From Mesorhizobium sp. (lineage in GTDB: Bacteria; Pseudomonadota; Alphaproteobacteria; Rhizobiales; Rhizobiaceae), in the NCBI GenBank assembly GCA_004017275.1, contig SAKE01000026.1:1-64000 (forward strand): DNA of 64,000 bases. Reading direction: 5' to 3'. How positions within the stretch are numbered: the stretch's first letter is position 1; every line of letters starts with the position of its first letter. The notes under the pieces are model-generated. The model made no database searches, was not told where the DNA came from, and saw only the letters and a list, made by a program, of their open reading frames with translations. Position numbers and translations under genes: made by a program. This document shows, one piece after another, positions 10,051 to 18,852 of the stretch.

Positions 10051-10551
10051 ATGGAACTTCTCGAACTCGAATTTTCCCGCGAAATCCATCCGGTGGATGT
10101 TATCGAGCAGGTGGCCCACAACAACGACTGGTCCTTTGAGCGGGCCGGCGACGACGAGATTTCGATCTCGGTTGCCGGAAGCTGGACCGACTATCACGTC
10201 TCCTTCTCGTGGATGGAGGATTTCGAGGCGCTGCACCTGGCCTGCGCCTTCGACATCAAGGTGCCGGAGACCCGCGCGCTGGAAGTGATGCGGCTCTTGT
10301 CGCTGATCAACGAGCAGATGCTGTTTGGCCATTTCGATCTCTGGGAGCAGGAAGGCGCGATCATGTTCCGCCAGTCGCTGCTTTTGGCCGGCGGGGTCGA
10401 GCCGTCGAGCCAGCAGGTTGAAGTGCTGCTGTCGTCGGCGCTGGAAGCCTGCGAATGCTATTTCCAGGCTTTTCAGTTCGTCGTCTGGTCGGGAACCTCG
10501 GCCAAGGACGCACTGGCCGGCGTGCTGTTCGAGACCTACGGCAACGCCTGA
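10051..10551 (+). CDS. YbjN-domain protein
   Basis: A 166-residue soluble protein that reads as a YbjN-domain (type III secretion chaperone-like fold) protein: SWTDYHVSFSWMEDFEALHL, a DIKVPETR segment and a C-terminal EVLLSSALEACECYFQAFQF helix. Family members in alphaproteobacteria are conserved but of unknown biochemical role; in E. coli YbjN affects motility and stress responses. The track ORF starts 50 codons earlier; the ATG at 10051 has AGGAAG seven bases upstream and is the family start. The csaA gene follows after 13 bases, so the two are probably cotranscribed. Confidence 0.8.
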   Translation: MELLELEFSREIHPVDVIEQVAHNNDWSFERAGDDEISISVAGSWTDYHVSFSWMEDFEALHLACAFDIKVPETRALEVMRLLSLINEQMLFGHFDLWEQEGAIMFRQSLLLAGGVEPSSQQVEVLLSSALEACECYFQAFQFVVWSGTSAKDALAGVLFETYGNA

Positions 10552-10564
10552 GCCAAAAACCAAG

Positions 10565-10924
10565 ATGAGTTCGAACAGCGAGCGCAAGCCCGAGATCAGT
10601 TTTGCCGATTTCGATCGTGTCGACATTCGCGCCGGCACGATCGTAGAAGTCGAGCCGTTCCCCGAGGCGCGCAAGCCCGCGTTCAAGCTGAAGATCGATT
10701 TCGGCGCCGGCATCGGCATCAAGAAATCGTCGGCGCAGATCACCAAATACTATACGCCGGAGACGCTGATCGGCCGGCAGGTGTTCGCGGTGGTCAATTT
10801 CCCGCCGCGCCAGATCGGGCCGTTCATGTCGGAAGTGCTGACGCTGGGTTTTCCCGACGATGAGGGCGCCGTTGTGCTCGGCGCCATCGAGCGCAGGGTG
10901 CCGGATGGCGGCAGGTTGTTTTAG
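10565..10924 (+). CDS. csaA: CsaA-type tRNA-binding protein
   Basis: A 119-residue protein consisting of one OB-fold tRNA-binding domain: FDRVDIRAGTIVEVEPFPEA at the start, SSAQITKYYTPE in the middle and FPPRQIGPFMSEVLTLGF near the end are characteristic of CsaA, a dimeric tRNA-binding protein with reported secretion-chaperone activity in Bacillus. The internal ATG at 10565 gives the normal length; the track ORF adds 80 unrelated codons. Its stop overlaps that of the convergent glycosyltransferase by four bases. Confidence 0.9.
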   Translation: MSSNSERKPEISFADFDRVDIRAGTIVEVEPFPEARKPAFKLKIDFGAGIGIKKSSAQITKYYTPETLIGRQVFAVVNFPPRQIGPFMSEVLTLGFPDDEGAVVLGAIERRVPDGGRLF

Positions 10925-11943
10925 GCTGCCAGCTTCCGCGTCGTGCCCAGCGCTTCCTCGACCGTGTCGAGAAACATCTCCGCACAGGCTTTCCAGCTAT
11001 AGCGCATGGCGCGTTCGCGCGCCTGCGCGCGGTCGACGTTGAGCGCGGCGAGTGAGGCTTCGCGCAAATCGTTAGACACCGCGCCGCCAAAACCGTCACC
11101 GACAATGTCGATCGGCCCGGTCACCGGATAGGCAGCGACCGGCGTGCCGCTGGCCAGCGCCTCGATGATGACGTTGCCGAAGGTGTCGGTGCGGCTGGGG
11201 AAGACGAAGACGTCGGCCGAGGCATAGATCTCGGCCAGTTCGTCATTGGGGCGATGGCCGAGGAAATGCGCTTGCGGATACTTCGCCTTCAGCCTGGCAA
11301 GCTCGGGGCCTTCGCCGACGATCACCTTGCTGCCGGGCAGGTCTAGGTCGAGGAAGGCAGAGAGGTTCTTTTCGATGGCGACGCGGCCGACGCAGAGGAA
11401 GACCGGGCCGGGGAAGCCGAGATCCTTCTTCTTGTCCGGGCGGAAATGATCAGTGTCGACGCCGCGCGTCCAAGGCCGCAACTTGGTGAAGCCGCGCGCC
11501 GCAAGGTCGTCTGCGAGCGACTGGGTGGCAACCAGCGTGCCCTGGCCGGAATTGTGGAAATCGCGCAGCCAGCGATAGGCCCAGCTTTCCGGCACCGGCA
11601 GGCGGGCGCTGAGATATTCGGGAAAGCGGGTGTGATAGCTGGTGGTGAATGGCCGGCCGGCATTGCGGCAATAGCGCCGCGCCATGATGCCGAGCGGACC
11701 TTCGGTGACGATGTGGATGTGGTCGGCCTTGCCGGCGTCGATCAGGCGCGCGACATGGCCGGGCGTGGTCAGCGCTAGCCTGATGTCGGGATAGGTCGGC
11801 AGGGGCAAGGTGCGAAAGATGTTGGGCGTCAGGAAATCCACCGCGACATCGAAGGATTTCAGCGTTTCGGTGAGCCGCTCCAGCGTGTGGACGACGCCGT
11901 TGACCTGCGGGCGCCAGGCGTCGGTGACCATCAATATGCGCAT
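10921..11943 (-). CDS. GT4-family glycosyltransferase
   Basis: A 340-residue retaining glycosyltransferase with the GT-B fold. The opening MRILMVTDAWRPQVNGVV is typical of the MgtA/SqdX-like branch that glycosylates lipids or phosphatidyl-myo-inositol. The C-terminal donor-binding region includes FLCVGRVAIEKNL and FPSRTDTFGNVIIEALASG, the family's E-x7-E motif with its first Glu replaced by Asp. No membrane span or signal is seen, so it would work at the cytoplasmic face. Acceptor and donor sugar are unknown; a membrane glycolipid is my inference from the subfamily resemblance. Confidence 0.85.
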   Translation of the reverse strand: MRILMVTDAWRPQVNGVVHTLERLTETLKSFDVAVDFLTPNIFRTLPLPTYPDIRLALTTPGHVARLIDAGKADHIHIVTEGPLGIMARRYCRNAGRPFTTSYHTRFPEYLSARLPVPESWAYRWLRDFHNSGQGTLVATQSLADDLAARGFTKLRPWTRGVDTDHFRPDKKKDLGFPGPVFLCVGRVAIEKNLSAFLDLDLPGSKVIVGEGPELARLKAKYPQAHFLGHRPNDELAEIYASADVFVFPSRTDTFGNVIIEALASGTPVAAYPVTGPIDIVGDGFGGAVSNDLREASLAALNVDRAQARERAMRYSWKACAEMFLDTVEEALGTTRKLAA

Positions 11944-12152
11944 GGCGGCCCTTTGGCTGAAAGGTCGACGGTTGCCTTGAGACGATGCCGGAACGGCGAC
12001 CAGCCTGCTGCCCTCGCTTCGCTCCAGCGCACCTGGGCGGGCACGGGGTCGAAGTGAGGCGGCAAGGCCGAATCAATGGAGGTCGCGCGCTTCATGCGCG
12101 CTCTTGACCATGGTTTCATGACGGGCGGATGAAGCCTGCCAGCACCGCCGCG

Positions 12153-13568
12153 CTAGGCCGGGACCTTGATGACGGCGCGAAGTCCACCGAGCGGGCTGTC
12201 GTCGAGGGTGATGTCGCCGCCGTGGCTGCGGGCGATGTCGCGGGCAATCGAGAGGCCGAGCCCGGTGCCGCTGGCGTCGAGGTTGCGGGCCTCGTCGAGC
12301 CGCACGAAGGGTTTGAACACGTCTTCGCGCCGGTCGGCGGGAATGCCCGGACCATCGTCGTCGATGGTGACCAGCAGCGAGCCGCGGCCATGGGTGGCGT
12401 TGACCTCCACCGTCTTGGCATAGCGGAAGGCGTTGCCGATGACGTTGGACATCAGTCGGGCAAAGGCGTTCGGCCGCACATGCACATCAGGGTCGCCGGC
12501 AAGCGTCGTCGACAGCTTACGCTTGCGCAGCCTGGCCTCCTCGTCCAGTTTCTCGAAATAGGCCTCGAGATCGAACCGTCCGGCATGTTCCGAAGCCTCG
12601 CCGCGGGCAAAGGCGAGATAGCCTTCGAGCATCGACTGCATGTCGTCGATGTCCTGGTCGAGTGCCGCCTTGGTCTCGGCCTTGCCGCCGGAAAGCGCCA
12701 GCTGCAGCTTGAAGCGGGTGAGGATGGTTCTGAGATCATGGCTGACGCCGGTCAGCATGGCGGTGCGCTGCTCGATCTGGCGCTCGATGCGCTCGCGCAT
12801 CTGGATGAAGGCAAAGCCGGCGCGGCGGACCTCCTCGGCGCCGCGTGGCCGGAAGTCGCGCGGCATCGGCCGGCCCTTGCCGAAGCTTTCGGCGGCTTCG
12901 GCAAGCGTCAGGATCGGCCGGATCTGGTTGCGCAGGAAGGGAATGGCGATCATCAGGAGCACCAGCGATGTGCCGACCATCCAGATCAGGAAGATGTGGG
13001 TGTTCGAGGCATAGGCCTGGCTGCGGCGCACGAAGACGCGCAGCACCTTGCCCTCGAGCTGGACGCGCACCTCGACGATGTTGGAATTGCCGACCGTGTC
13101 GATCCAGAACGGGCGGTTGATCTGGCGGGTGATCTCGGACGAGAGAACGTCGTCGAGGATCGAGAAGAACGGTTTGGGTCCTGGCGGCGGCAGCGGGTCG
13201 GGCGGCAAAAGGTCGACCTTCAGCTGCATGCGATCCTGGGCGATGCGGATGATGTTGGTGTAGTCGGCGTCATGCGGGTAGGTCTCGATCAGGTCGATGA
13301 TGGCGGCGATGTCGCGCACGGTGGCTTGCGACAGGCGCTGCGTCACGGTTGCCCAATGCCGTTCCATGAAGACGAAGGCGACGACCGATTGCAGCAGGAT
13401 CATCGGGGCGATGACGATAATCAGCGAGCGGGCATAAAGCCGCTTGGGCATATAGAGCGAGACGAGGCGCCAGAACCGGTTCCAGGCGCGCGGCACCGCC
13501 TTCAGCGTCCGCGCGGCGCGTGCGCTCAAGCCGCCATTGCCCGGCCGTTGCAGTTGCGTGGTTGCCAT
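12153..13568 (-). CDS. EnvZ-like sensor histidine kinase
   Basis: A 471-residue inner-membrane kinase. Two membrane segments (LIIVIAPMILLQSVVAFVF near residue 50 and IFLIWMVGTSLVLLMIAI near 195) flank a periplasmic sensor region of ~120 residues with a Pro-rich stretch. A HAMP domain follows, then the phosphoacceptor box GVSHDLRTILTRFKLQL, in which the usual Pro after Thr is Ile, then N (SNVIGNAFRYAK), G1 (DDDGPGIP) and G2 (GTGLGLSIA) boxes. It lies 49 bases downstream of the response-regulator gene in the same operon, so the two are almost certainly partners. The stimulus is unknown. Confidence 0.9.
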   Translation of the reverse strand: MATTQLQRPGNGGLSARAARTLKAVPRAWNRFWRLVSLYMPKRLYARSLIIVIAPMILLQSVVAFVFMERHWATVTQRLSQATVRDIAAIIDLIETYPHDADYTNIIRIAQDRMQLKVDLLPPDPLPPPGPKPFFSILDDVLSSEITRQINRPFWIDTVGNSNIVEVRVQLEGKVLRVFVRRSQAYASNTHIFLIWMVGTSLVLLMIAIPFLRNQIRPILTLAEAAESFGKGRPMPRDFRPRGAEEVRRAGFAFIQMRERIERQIEQRTAMLTGVSHDLRTILTRFKLQLALSGGKAETKAALDQDIDDMQSMLEGYLAFARGEASEHAGRFDLEAYFEKLDEEARLRKRKLSTTLAGDPDVHVRPNAFARLMSNVIGNAFRYAKTVEVNATHGRGSLLVTIDDDGPGIPADRREDVFKPFVRLDEARNLDASGTGLGLSIARDIARSHGGDITLDDSPLGGLRAVIKVPA

Positions 13569-13617
13569 TCGCTCTTTTCGCTTGTCTGCAGCCGTTCAGC
13601 CGGCCGCAGGCGGCATT

Positions 13618-14337
13618 CTATTCCACGCTCAGCCGATACCCAATACCGCGCACGGTCTGCAGCCATACCGGATTGGACGGATCGCGCTCGATCTTGCGGC
13701 GCAGCCGGTTGATCTGGACGTCGATGGTGCGCTCGCCGACTTCCGAATCGTCGCCGACAAGCTCGTGGCGTGGGATGGTTTCGCCGGCACGCGCGGCGAA
13801 GATCGCCAGGATCTCCTGCTCGCGATCGGTCAGCTTCAGCGCCTCGCCGCCGCGCTTCAATTCGCGCCTGGCGATCTGGAAGGTGTAAGGGCCGAAAACC
13901 AGCTGCTCGACTTTGGGCGTCGTCGCCGGGCCGCCGCGGCGCAAAATGTTGTTGATGCGCAGGATCAGCTCGCGCGGATCGAAAGGCTTTGGCAGATAGT
14001 CGTCGGCGCCGGCCTCCAGCCCTGAGATGCGGCTGTCGGTCTCCGACAGCGCCGTCAGCATCAGGATCGGTACGTTCTTTTCGGCCCGCAGCGACTTGGT
14101 CAGGTCGACGCCTGTCTCGCCGGGCATCATCACGTCGAGCACCAGAAGGTCGAAGTCGAGGCCGGCAAGCTTGCGCCTGGCTTCGCCGGCATTGCCGGCG
14201 ACGGTGACGCGAAAGCCGTTTTCGGTCAGATACTGCTTGAGAAGATTGCGGATGCGGGTGTCGTCGTCGACCACAAGCAGATGCGGCGCGTCGTCGTCCG
14301 GTGCGGCCGCGTGATCGACCCGTTCAGTGCTCTCCAT
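13618..14337 (-). CDS. OmpR/PhoB-family response regulator, PetR-like
   Basis: A 239-residue regulator: receiver domain with the acidic pocket LLVVDDD, the phosphorylation site LLVLDVMMPGETG and the lysine in LPKPFDPRE, then a winged-helix DNA-binding domain (RTIDVQINRLRRKIERDP, VRGIGYRL). It resembles PetR of Rhodobacter, and the gene immediately upstream is a MarR protein as petP is there. The ATG at 14337 has AGGGA about eight bases before it; the track ORF adds ten codons. The gene overlaps the upstream MarR gene by 14 bases. Targets in this organism are unknown. Confidence 0.9.
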   Translation of the reverse strand: MESTERVDHAAAPDDDAPHLLVVDDDTRIRNLLKQYLTENGFRVTVAGNAGEARRKLAGLDFDLLVLDVMMPGETGVDLTKSLRAEKNVPILMLTALSETDSRISGLEAGADDYLPKPFDPRELILRINNILRRGGPATTPKVEQLVFGPYTFQIARRELKRGGEALKLTDREQEILAIFAARAGETIPRHELVGDDSEVGERTIDVQINRLRRKIERDPSNPVWLQTVRGIGYRLSVE

Positions 14338-14869
14338 GGCTTTTCCCTGACATTTTTGCGGACCCAACGTCGATCTGCGCCCTCAGTTCCGGATTGACCA
14401 TCGCTTCGAGGAACCGTTCCACCAGGGTCCGTTCGGTTATTCCGGAATCTCCTAATGCAGCATGTAATGCAGCATGGATGCGGCGCGACTGTGGCCGCGC
14501 CAGCGCCAGCGCCAGCGCACGGCCCTTGGCCGTCGGGTAAAGCTCGCGCTGGCGGCGGTCGCGTGGACCTTGCAACTGCACGACATGGTCGGTGTCGATC
14601 AATTGCTTCAGCACGCGGGCCAGGCTCTGCTTGGTGATCTTCAGCACGTCGAGCAGTTCGGCGACCGTCAGGCCCGGCCTGCGATTGACGAAATGCAGCA
14701 CCCGGTGGTGGGCGCGGCCGAAACCGTAATCGGCAAGGATCTGGTCCGGATCGGAGGTGAAGTCACGATAGGCGAAGAAGAGCAGCTCGATGAGGGCGAA
14801 GTCGATACCGTCCTCGACTGACATCGCGGTCCTGATGGGTTTCCCGGCTGCGTGGCTTCGATCCGTCAT
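14324..14869 (-). CDS. MarR-family regulator, PetP-like
   Basis: A 181-residue winged-helix protein. The recognition region is FVNRRPGLTVAELLDVLKITKQSLARVLKQLIDTDHVV and the wing QGPRDRRQRELYPTAKG, both classical MarR. First gene of the marR-petR-like-kinase operon and divergent from ilvE. Two adjacent ATG codons exist (14872, 14869); the second is better spaced from GGAG. The track ORF's additional 67 codons run through the promoter. An inverted repeat at 14892-14916, just ahead of the start, is a candidate autoregulatory operator. Confidence 0.88.
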   Translation of the reverse strand: MTDRSHAAGKPIRTAMSVEDGIDFALIELLFFAYRDFTSDPDQILADYGFGRAHHRVLHFVNRRPGLTVAELLDVLKITKQSLARVLKQLIDTDHVVQLQGPRDRRQRELYPTAKGRALALALARPQSRRIHAALHAALGDSGITERTLVERFLEAMVNPELRAQIDVGSAKMSGKSHGEH

Positions 14870-14891
14870 CATTTCTCCGTATGGAAGAGAG

Positions 14892-14916
14892 ATTATGTCA
14901 GTACTATTGACGTAAT
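14892..14916. promoter_or_regulatory. palindromic operator candidate for the MarR protein
   Basis: ATTATGTCA and TGACGTAAT form an inverted repeat matching at eight of nine positions around a 7-base centre, 23 bases upstream of the marR start codon and within the marR-ilvE divergent region. Size and placement fit a MarR dimer site. Confidence 0.55.
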
Positions 14917-15114
14917 TTCCCTGCAATGGTAATTTTTGACAAGCTTTTGGGCGGATTGCGAACGAAAAGGCAAGGGAAACCGGGTTTTCCGGAATTTCCT
15001 GAGTTTGCCACAGCGCAATTATCCGCCTACGCTCCAGCATAAAGACCGCTTTGGGCGGCCGACACGAACACACAACGATATAATTATGCGGGCAGCCACC
15101 CGCGGGAGGTTACC

Positions 15115-16008
15115 ATGGCATCCGTTCCCTTCGACCAACTGGACGGCTTCATCTGGATGAACGGCGAATTCGTTCAATGGGGTGACGCCAAGATCCACGT
15201 GCTGACCCATGGCCTGCATTACGCGAGCGCCGTCTTCGAGGGCGAACGCGCCTATGGCGGCGAGATATTCAAGCTCAACGAACATACCGAGCGCCTGCAT
15301 GAATCGGCCCGCCTGCTCGGCTTCAAGATTCCCTATTCGGTGGCCGAGCTCAACGACGCCTCCACCACGCTCCTGAAGAAGCAGGGTTTCCAGGACGCCT
15401 ATGTCCGGCCGATCGCCTGGCGCGGCAGTGAGCAGATGGGCGTTTCGGCGCAGAACAACCGCATCAACTGCGCCATCGCCATCTGGCAGTGGCCGAGCTA
15501 TTTCGATCCGGCGCAGAAGCTGAAAGGCATCCGCCTCGACGTGGCGGAATGGCGCCGGCCCGACCCGCGCACCGCGCCTTCCAAATCGAAGGCCGCCGGC
15601 CTCTACATGATCTGCACCATGTCCAAGCATGCCGCCGAGGCCAAGGGATATGCCGATGCCATGATGCTCGACTGGCGCGGCCAGGTCGCCGAAGCGACCG
15701 GCGCCAACATCTTCTTCGTCAAGGACGGCAAGATCCACACGCCCAAGCCCGATTGCTTCCTCGACGGCATCACTCGCCGCACGGTCATTGGGCTGGCCAA
15801 GGATCGCGGCCTGGAGGTCATCGAACGTGCCGTCCTACCGGAGGAACTCGAGGGCTTCGAGCAATGCTTCCTGACCGGGACGGCAGCGGAAGTGACACCG
15901 GTTTCGGAGATTGGGCCTTACCGATTCGAGGTCGGTGAAATCGCCAAGAACCTTATGAATGACTATTCTGCCGCCGTTCAACCCAAGCATGCGATCGCAG
16001 CAGAATAA
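15115..16008 (+). CDS. ilvE: branched-chain amino acid aminotransferase
   Basis: A 297-residue fold-type IV PLP enzyme that catalyses the final transamination in leucine, isoleucine and valine synthesis. The N-terminal part (THGLHYASAVFEGERAYGG), the PLP lysine region SKSKAAGLYM, and the cofactor-phosphate motif CFLTGTAAEVTPVSEIG are those of IlvE. GGGAGG stands seven bases before the ATG. It is divergent from the marR operon and followed by a strong terminator at 16036, so it is probably transcribed alone. Confidence 0.93.
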   Translation: MASVPFDQLDGFIWMNGEFVQWGDAKIHVLTHGLHYASAVFEGERAYGGEIFKLNEHTERLHESARLLGFKIPYSVAELNDASTTLLKKQGFQDAYVRPIAWRGSEQMGVSAQNNRINCAIAIWQWPSYFDPAQKLKGIRLDVAEWRRPDPRTAPSKSKAAGLYMICTMSKHAAEAKGYADAMMLDWRGQVAEATGANIFFVKDGKIHTPKPDCFLDGITRRTVIGLAKDRGLEVIERAVLPEELEGFEQCFLTGTAAEVTPVSEIGPYRFEVGEIAKNLMNDYSAAVQPKHAIAAE

Positions 16009-16035
16009 CGAAAGTCACAACTTTTTTAGCAAGCA

Positions 16036-16065
16036 GGGGCGGTTTTAGGGCCGCCCCTTTTATTT
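16036..16065 (+). terminator. intrinsic terminator of ilvE
   Basis: GGGGCGG, an 8-base loop and CCGCCCC are followed by TTTTATTT, 28 bases after the ilvE stop. Confidence 0.85.
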
Positions 16066-16153
16066 AAGCGTTTCTGCATTTGACTTTCGTCCAATTCGGC
16101 GTCTCATGATGGTGTCGGCCCGGGAGGCTGGCAGCTATGGAGGGACTAATCAT

Positions 16154-16471
16154 ATGGACATGAACACGCTTCTTCCGATCATCATACAGGTGATTACGGG
16201 CATCATCGGTGGTCAGGCGGTCGGTGCGGCGCTCAAGACGGCGGCGATGGGTCAGCTTCCCAAAATCCTGGGCGGAGCCATTGGCGGCGTCGGCGGTGCG
16301 GCGATCCTCGGCAGCCTGCTCGGCGGCGGCGCGGTCGATCCGGCGGCTGCTGCAGCAGCAACGAGCGGTCTCGGCAGCGCGCTGAACCTGCAGAACATCG
16401 TCGGCGGCGCCGGCGGTGGTGCGATTCTGACCGGCATTCTCGGTGCGGTCATGGGTGCCATGAAGAAGTAA
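16154..16471 (+). CDS. small Gly/Ala-rich membrane protein
   Basis: A 105-residue hydrophobic protein, first segment LLPIIIQVITGIIGGQAVGAAL and later glycine-rich segments (GGAIGGVGGAAILGSLLGGG, VGGAGGGAILTGILGAVMG) that could form two or three short membrane helices. Frequent GxxxG patterns suggest helix packing or oligomerisation. The ATG at 16154 has GGAGGG nine bases ahead; the next ATG two codons on is an alternative. I do not recognise a named family. Confidence 0.7.
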   Translation: MDMNTLLPIIIQVITGIIGGQAVGAALKTAAMGQLPKILGGAIGGVGGAAILGSLLGGGAVDPAAAAAATSGLGSALNLQNIVGGAGGGAILTGILGAVMGAMKK

Positions 16472-16605
16472 ACGGCCATCCGGTCTGTTCAAATGGGCGG
16501 CTTCGGCCGCCCATTTCCGTTAGCGCGACTGACTGTTTGTCTTTCGAGGGTGGACGCCTTTTGCCTGCGCCTCTACATCACCGCGGGAACATCGAAAGGA
16601 CGATC

Positions 16606-17244
16606 ATGGGTCAGCTCAATGCCGGCGTCGTGCCGGTCACTCCGTTCCAGCAGAATTGCACCATCCTGTTCGACATGGATGACAAGCACGGTGTCGTCGT
16701 CGATCCGGGCGGCGACATCGACAAGGTGCTGGCGGTGCTAAAGGACAATGTGATATCAGCCGGTGCGATCTGGATAACGCATGGCCATATCGACCATGCC
16801 GGCGGCGCTATGGAGTTGAAGGAAGCGCTCGGCGTCGAGATCATCGGCCCGCATGAGGCCGACAAGCCGCTGCTCGACAATCTGGAAAACCAAGGCAGGC
16901 GTTATGGCATCGTCGGCGCGCGCAACTGCGTGCCCGACCGTTTCCTGACCGAAGGCGAGACCGTGTCGTTCGGCGGCCATATGTTCGAGGTGTTGCATTG
17001 CCCCGGCCACGCACCCGGTCACGTCGTCTACTACAACCGCGCGGCCAAGTTCGCCCATGTCGGCGACGTGCTGTTCCGCGGTTCGGTGGGCCGTACCGAC
17101 TTGCCGGGCGGCGACCATGCGGCGCTGATCGCCTCGATCAAGGACAAGCTGTTGCCGCTCGGCGACGACATCGGCTTCATCTGCGGCCATGGTCCCGGCG
17201 GACGTTTTGGCGAGGAACGGCGGACCAATCCATTTCTCGTTTAG
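16606..17244 (+). CDS. MBL-fold metallo-hydrolase, glyoxalase II-like (YcbL type)
   Basis: A 212-residue cytoplasmic metallo-beta-lactamase-fold hydrolase. The binuclear metal motif is ITHGHIDHAGG; further ligands come from CPGHAPGHVVYY, GDVLFRGSVGRTDLPGG and the final CGHGPGG. This short form without the C-terminal glyoxalase II domain matches YcbL-type proteins, which hydrolyse thioesters such as S-lactoylglutathione. AAGGA lies six bases before the ATG at 16606, 23 codons inside the track ORF. A bidirectional terminator follows. Confidence 0.88.
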   Translation: MGQLNAGVVPVTPFQQNCTILFDMDDKHGVVVDPGGDIDKVLAVLKDNVISAGAIWITHGHIDHAGGAMELKEALGVEIIGPHEADKPLLDNLENQGRRYGIVGARNCVPDRFLTEGETVSFGGHMFEVLHCPGHAPGHVVYYNRAAKFAHVGDVLFRGSVGRTDLPGGDHAALIASIKDKLLPLGDDIGFICGHGPGGRFGEERRTNPFLV

Positions 17245-17283
17245 GGTGTGCCGACATCGTCGACCCCAAGTCACGCTGAAAAC

Positions 17284-17317
17284 AAAAAAGCGCTGGCCTT
17301 GCGGTCAGCGCTTTTTT
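17284..17317. terminator. bidirectional intrinsic terminator
   Basis: AAAAAAGCGCTG pairs exactly with CAGCGCTTTTTT around a ten-base loop. It sits between the convergent MBL hydrolase and BA14K genes and can serve both. Confidence 0.9.
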
Positions 17318-17340
17318 GTTTTGGGCAGGGAAGCCCTGGT

Positions 17341-17772
17341 TTAGTTCGCAGTGCAGAAATGCTGTTCACCGTCATTGCCGGTGAACGTGCCGGTACGGGA
17401 ATTGAAGGTGCGGTAGCGGTCCGAGCAGTATTCGTACCAGTCCCGCGTCCACGGCTCGGCATAACGATCGGCGTAAACCACCCGCGGCTCCGCATAGTAG
17501 CGGCGGACCGGGGCCGGGCGGACCACCACGTCACGATCGTAGTAACCGTCATCGTAGTAGCGGTCGGCGTCGGGCGGCGGCCGGTCATTGGCCAATGCAC
17601 CACCGATCAGCGCGCCAGCCGCAAGGCCGAGGACGCCGGCGGCAATGGCATCGCCGTTGCCGTGATGGCCATGATGACGGCGCCAGTCGCGCGCATTGGC
17701 GGCGGGCAAGGCCGTGAGCGTGGTGGCAGCCACGGCAGCGGCCAGGACGGCGGTTTTGAAAATTCGGTTCAT
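17341..17772 (-). CDS. BA14K-family secreted protein
   Basis: A 143-residue exported protein. The signal peptide (MNRIFKTAVLAAAVAATTL...ANA) is followed by a His-rich patch (RRHHGHHGNG), a Gly/Ala hydrophobic stretch LGLAAGALIGGALA, a Tyr/Asp/Arg-rich low-complexity region, and the C-terminal BA14K motif WYEYCSDRYRTFNSRTGTF with two Cys. The name comes from the Brucella 14-kDa immunoreactive protein, to which lectin-like properties have been attributed. GGAG precedes the ATG. Confidence 0.88.
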   Translation of the reverse strand: MNRIFKTAVLAAAVAATTLTALPAANARDWRRHHGHHGNGDAIAAGVLGLAAGALIGGALANDRPPPDADRYYDDGYYDRDVVVRPAPVRRYYAEPRVVYADRYAEPWTRDWYEYCSDRYRTFNSRTGTFTGNDGEQHFCTAN

Positions 17773-17957
17773 GTCGGTCTCCTTCGTGCCGGCCCGTGTA
17801 GTTTCGGGGGATGCGGTCCGGCTTTACCAAAGACTAATATGCAACCGTGGCTGAACGGGGGCTGAACGGATTTCGGCGCGTTGATTCAAAACAAGCGTCA
17901 AAGACCACACGCTCTCAAGAGAGCGGAAGCGTCTGCCGTCGCCGGCCTGGAGCCGGC

Positions 17958-18170
17958 TCAGCCGACCGACAGGTTGACGGCTTTCGGACCCTTGCCACGC
18001 TTGTCCGGCTCGGTGTCGAACGACACTTTCTGGCCGTCCTCGAGACCGGGAAGACCGGACGCCTGCACGGCTGAAATATGGACGAAAACATCCTTCGCGC
18101 CATCATCGGGCGTGATGAAGCCGAAGCCCTTGGCATGGTTGAAGAATTTGACGGTGCCGGTCTGCGGCAT
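17958..18170 (-). CDS. cold-shock domain protein
   Basis: A 70-residue single cold-shock domain. RNP1 is KGFGFI and RNP2 VFVHIS, so it binds single-stranded RNA or DNA as an RNA chaperone. It is a close paralogue of the gene at 18434 (differences mostly in the second half). It has its own leader of ~150 bases; the terminator at 18322-18350 separates the two units. GGAG precedes the ATG. Confidence 0.95.
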   Translation of the reverse strand: MPQTGTVKFFNHAKGFGFITPDDGAKDVFVHISAVQASGLPGLEDGQKVSFDTEPDKRGKGPKAVNLSVG

Positions 18171-18321
18171 GGGAAGCTCCTTTGTCCCATAAACTCCAGT
18201 CTCGGGCCGGCAGATGCCCGAATGGAAATTTGTCCTTTATTTTAGCGTCATCGGCAAGAGAAAGTTTTAAAGGCGCCTCAAGCGCGTCGCGACATGCATT
18301 GGTCTACGTTTTCGGAACGAA

Positions 18322-18350
18322 AAAGGCGCGACGAAGATCGCCGCGCCTTT
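18322..18350 (-). terminator. intrinsic terminator of the upstream cold-shock gene
   Basis: On the minus strand AAAGGCGCG, an 11-base loop and CGCGCCTTTTT form a hairpin with a short T-run, 84 bases after the stop of the 18434 gene and before the leader of the next cold-shock gene. Confidence 0.75.
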
Positions 18351-18433
18351 CAAAATTCAAATCCCTCTCCAAGCCAGGTTCAGGCATTGGAGCCTCCGTC
18401 GCGCGTCCGAGAGACGTGCGGCGCGCCGATGGC

Positions 18434-18646
18434 TCAGGCTGCGCGGAGATTGACGGCCTTGGGACCCTTGCCCATGCGATCCGGCTCGACGTCGAAGGTG
18501 ACCTTCTGGCCGTCGACAAGCGTGCGCAAGCCGGAAGCCTCGATCGCGGAGATATGGACGAACACATCCTTGGCGCCGCCGTCGGGCGTGATGAAACCGA
18601 AGCCTTTGGTCGCGTTGAAGAATTTAACGGTGCCGGTCTGGGCCAT
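18434..18646 (-). CDS. cold-shock domain protein (second copy)
   Basis: A 70-residue cold-shock domain protein with RNP1 KGFGFI and RNP2 VFVHIS. It starts [15 protein letters not shown], nearly identical to its neighbour. A good promoter candidate lies ~200 bases upstream (18853-18881), implying a long untranslated leader such as those that act as thermosensors in cspA-type genes. A GGAG stands before the ATG. Confidence 0.95.
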   Translation of the reverse strand: MAQTGTVKFFNATKGFGFITPDGGAKDVFVHISAIEASGLRTLVDGQKVTFDVEPDRMGKGPKAVNLRAA

Positions 18647-18852
18647 TGGGGAAACTCCTTCACCCGTTCAGTCTTTGGTGGTCCCGCCCGCCGCCTGGCG
18701 CAATGGGCAAGTCCCGGTGGTTGCTTCGGCAGTCATGCATTGGTGCATGGTCAAACCCCCCGCCGAAAACGGGGCCGTCAGAGATTCACAGTATCGGGGA
18801 AAGGTCGTCCAAAACGTTCCGCTCTCCGGGTCGCAAATGCCCGAACACGGAA

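Noticed and set aside
12129-13712. 527-codon plus-strand ORF
   Set aside because: Antisense shadow of the histidine kinase gene.
17341-17772. BA14K gene and neighbours as part of a pathogenicity locus
   Set aside because: The protein family is widespread in harmless rhizobia and the neighbours are housekeeping genes.
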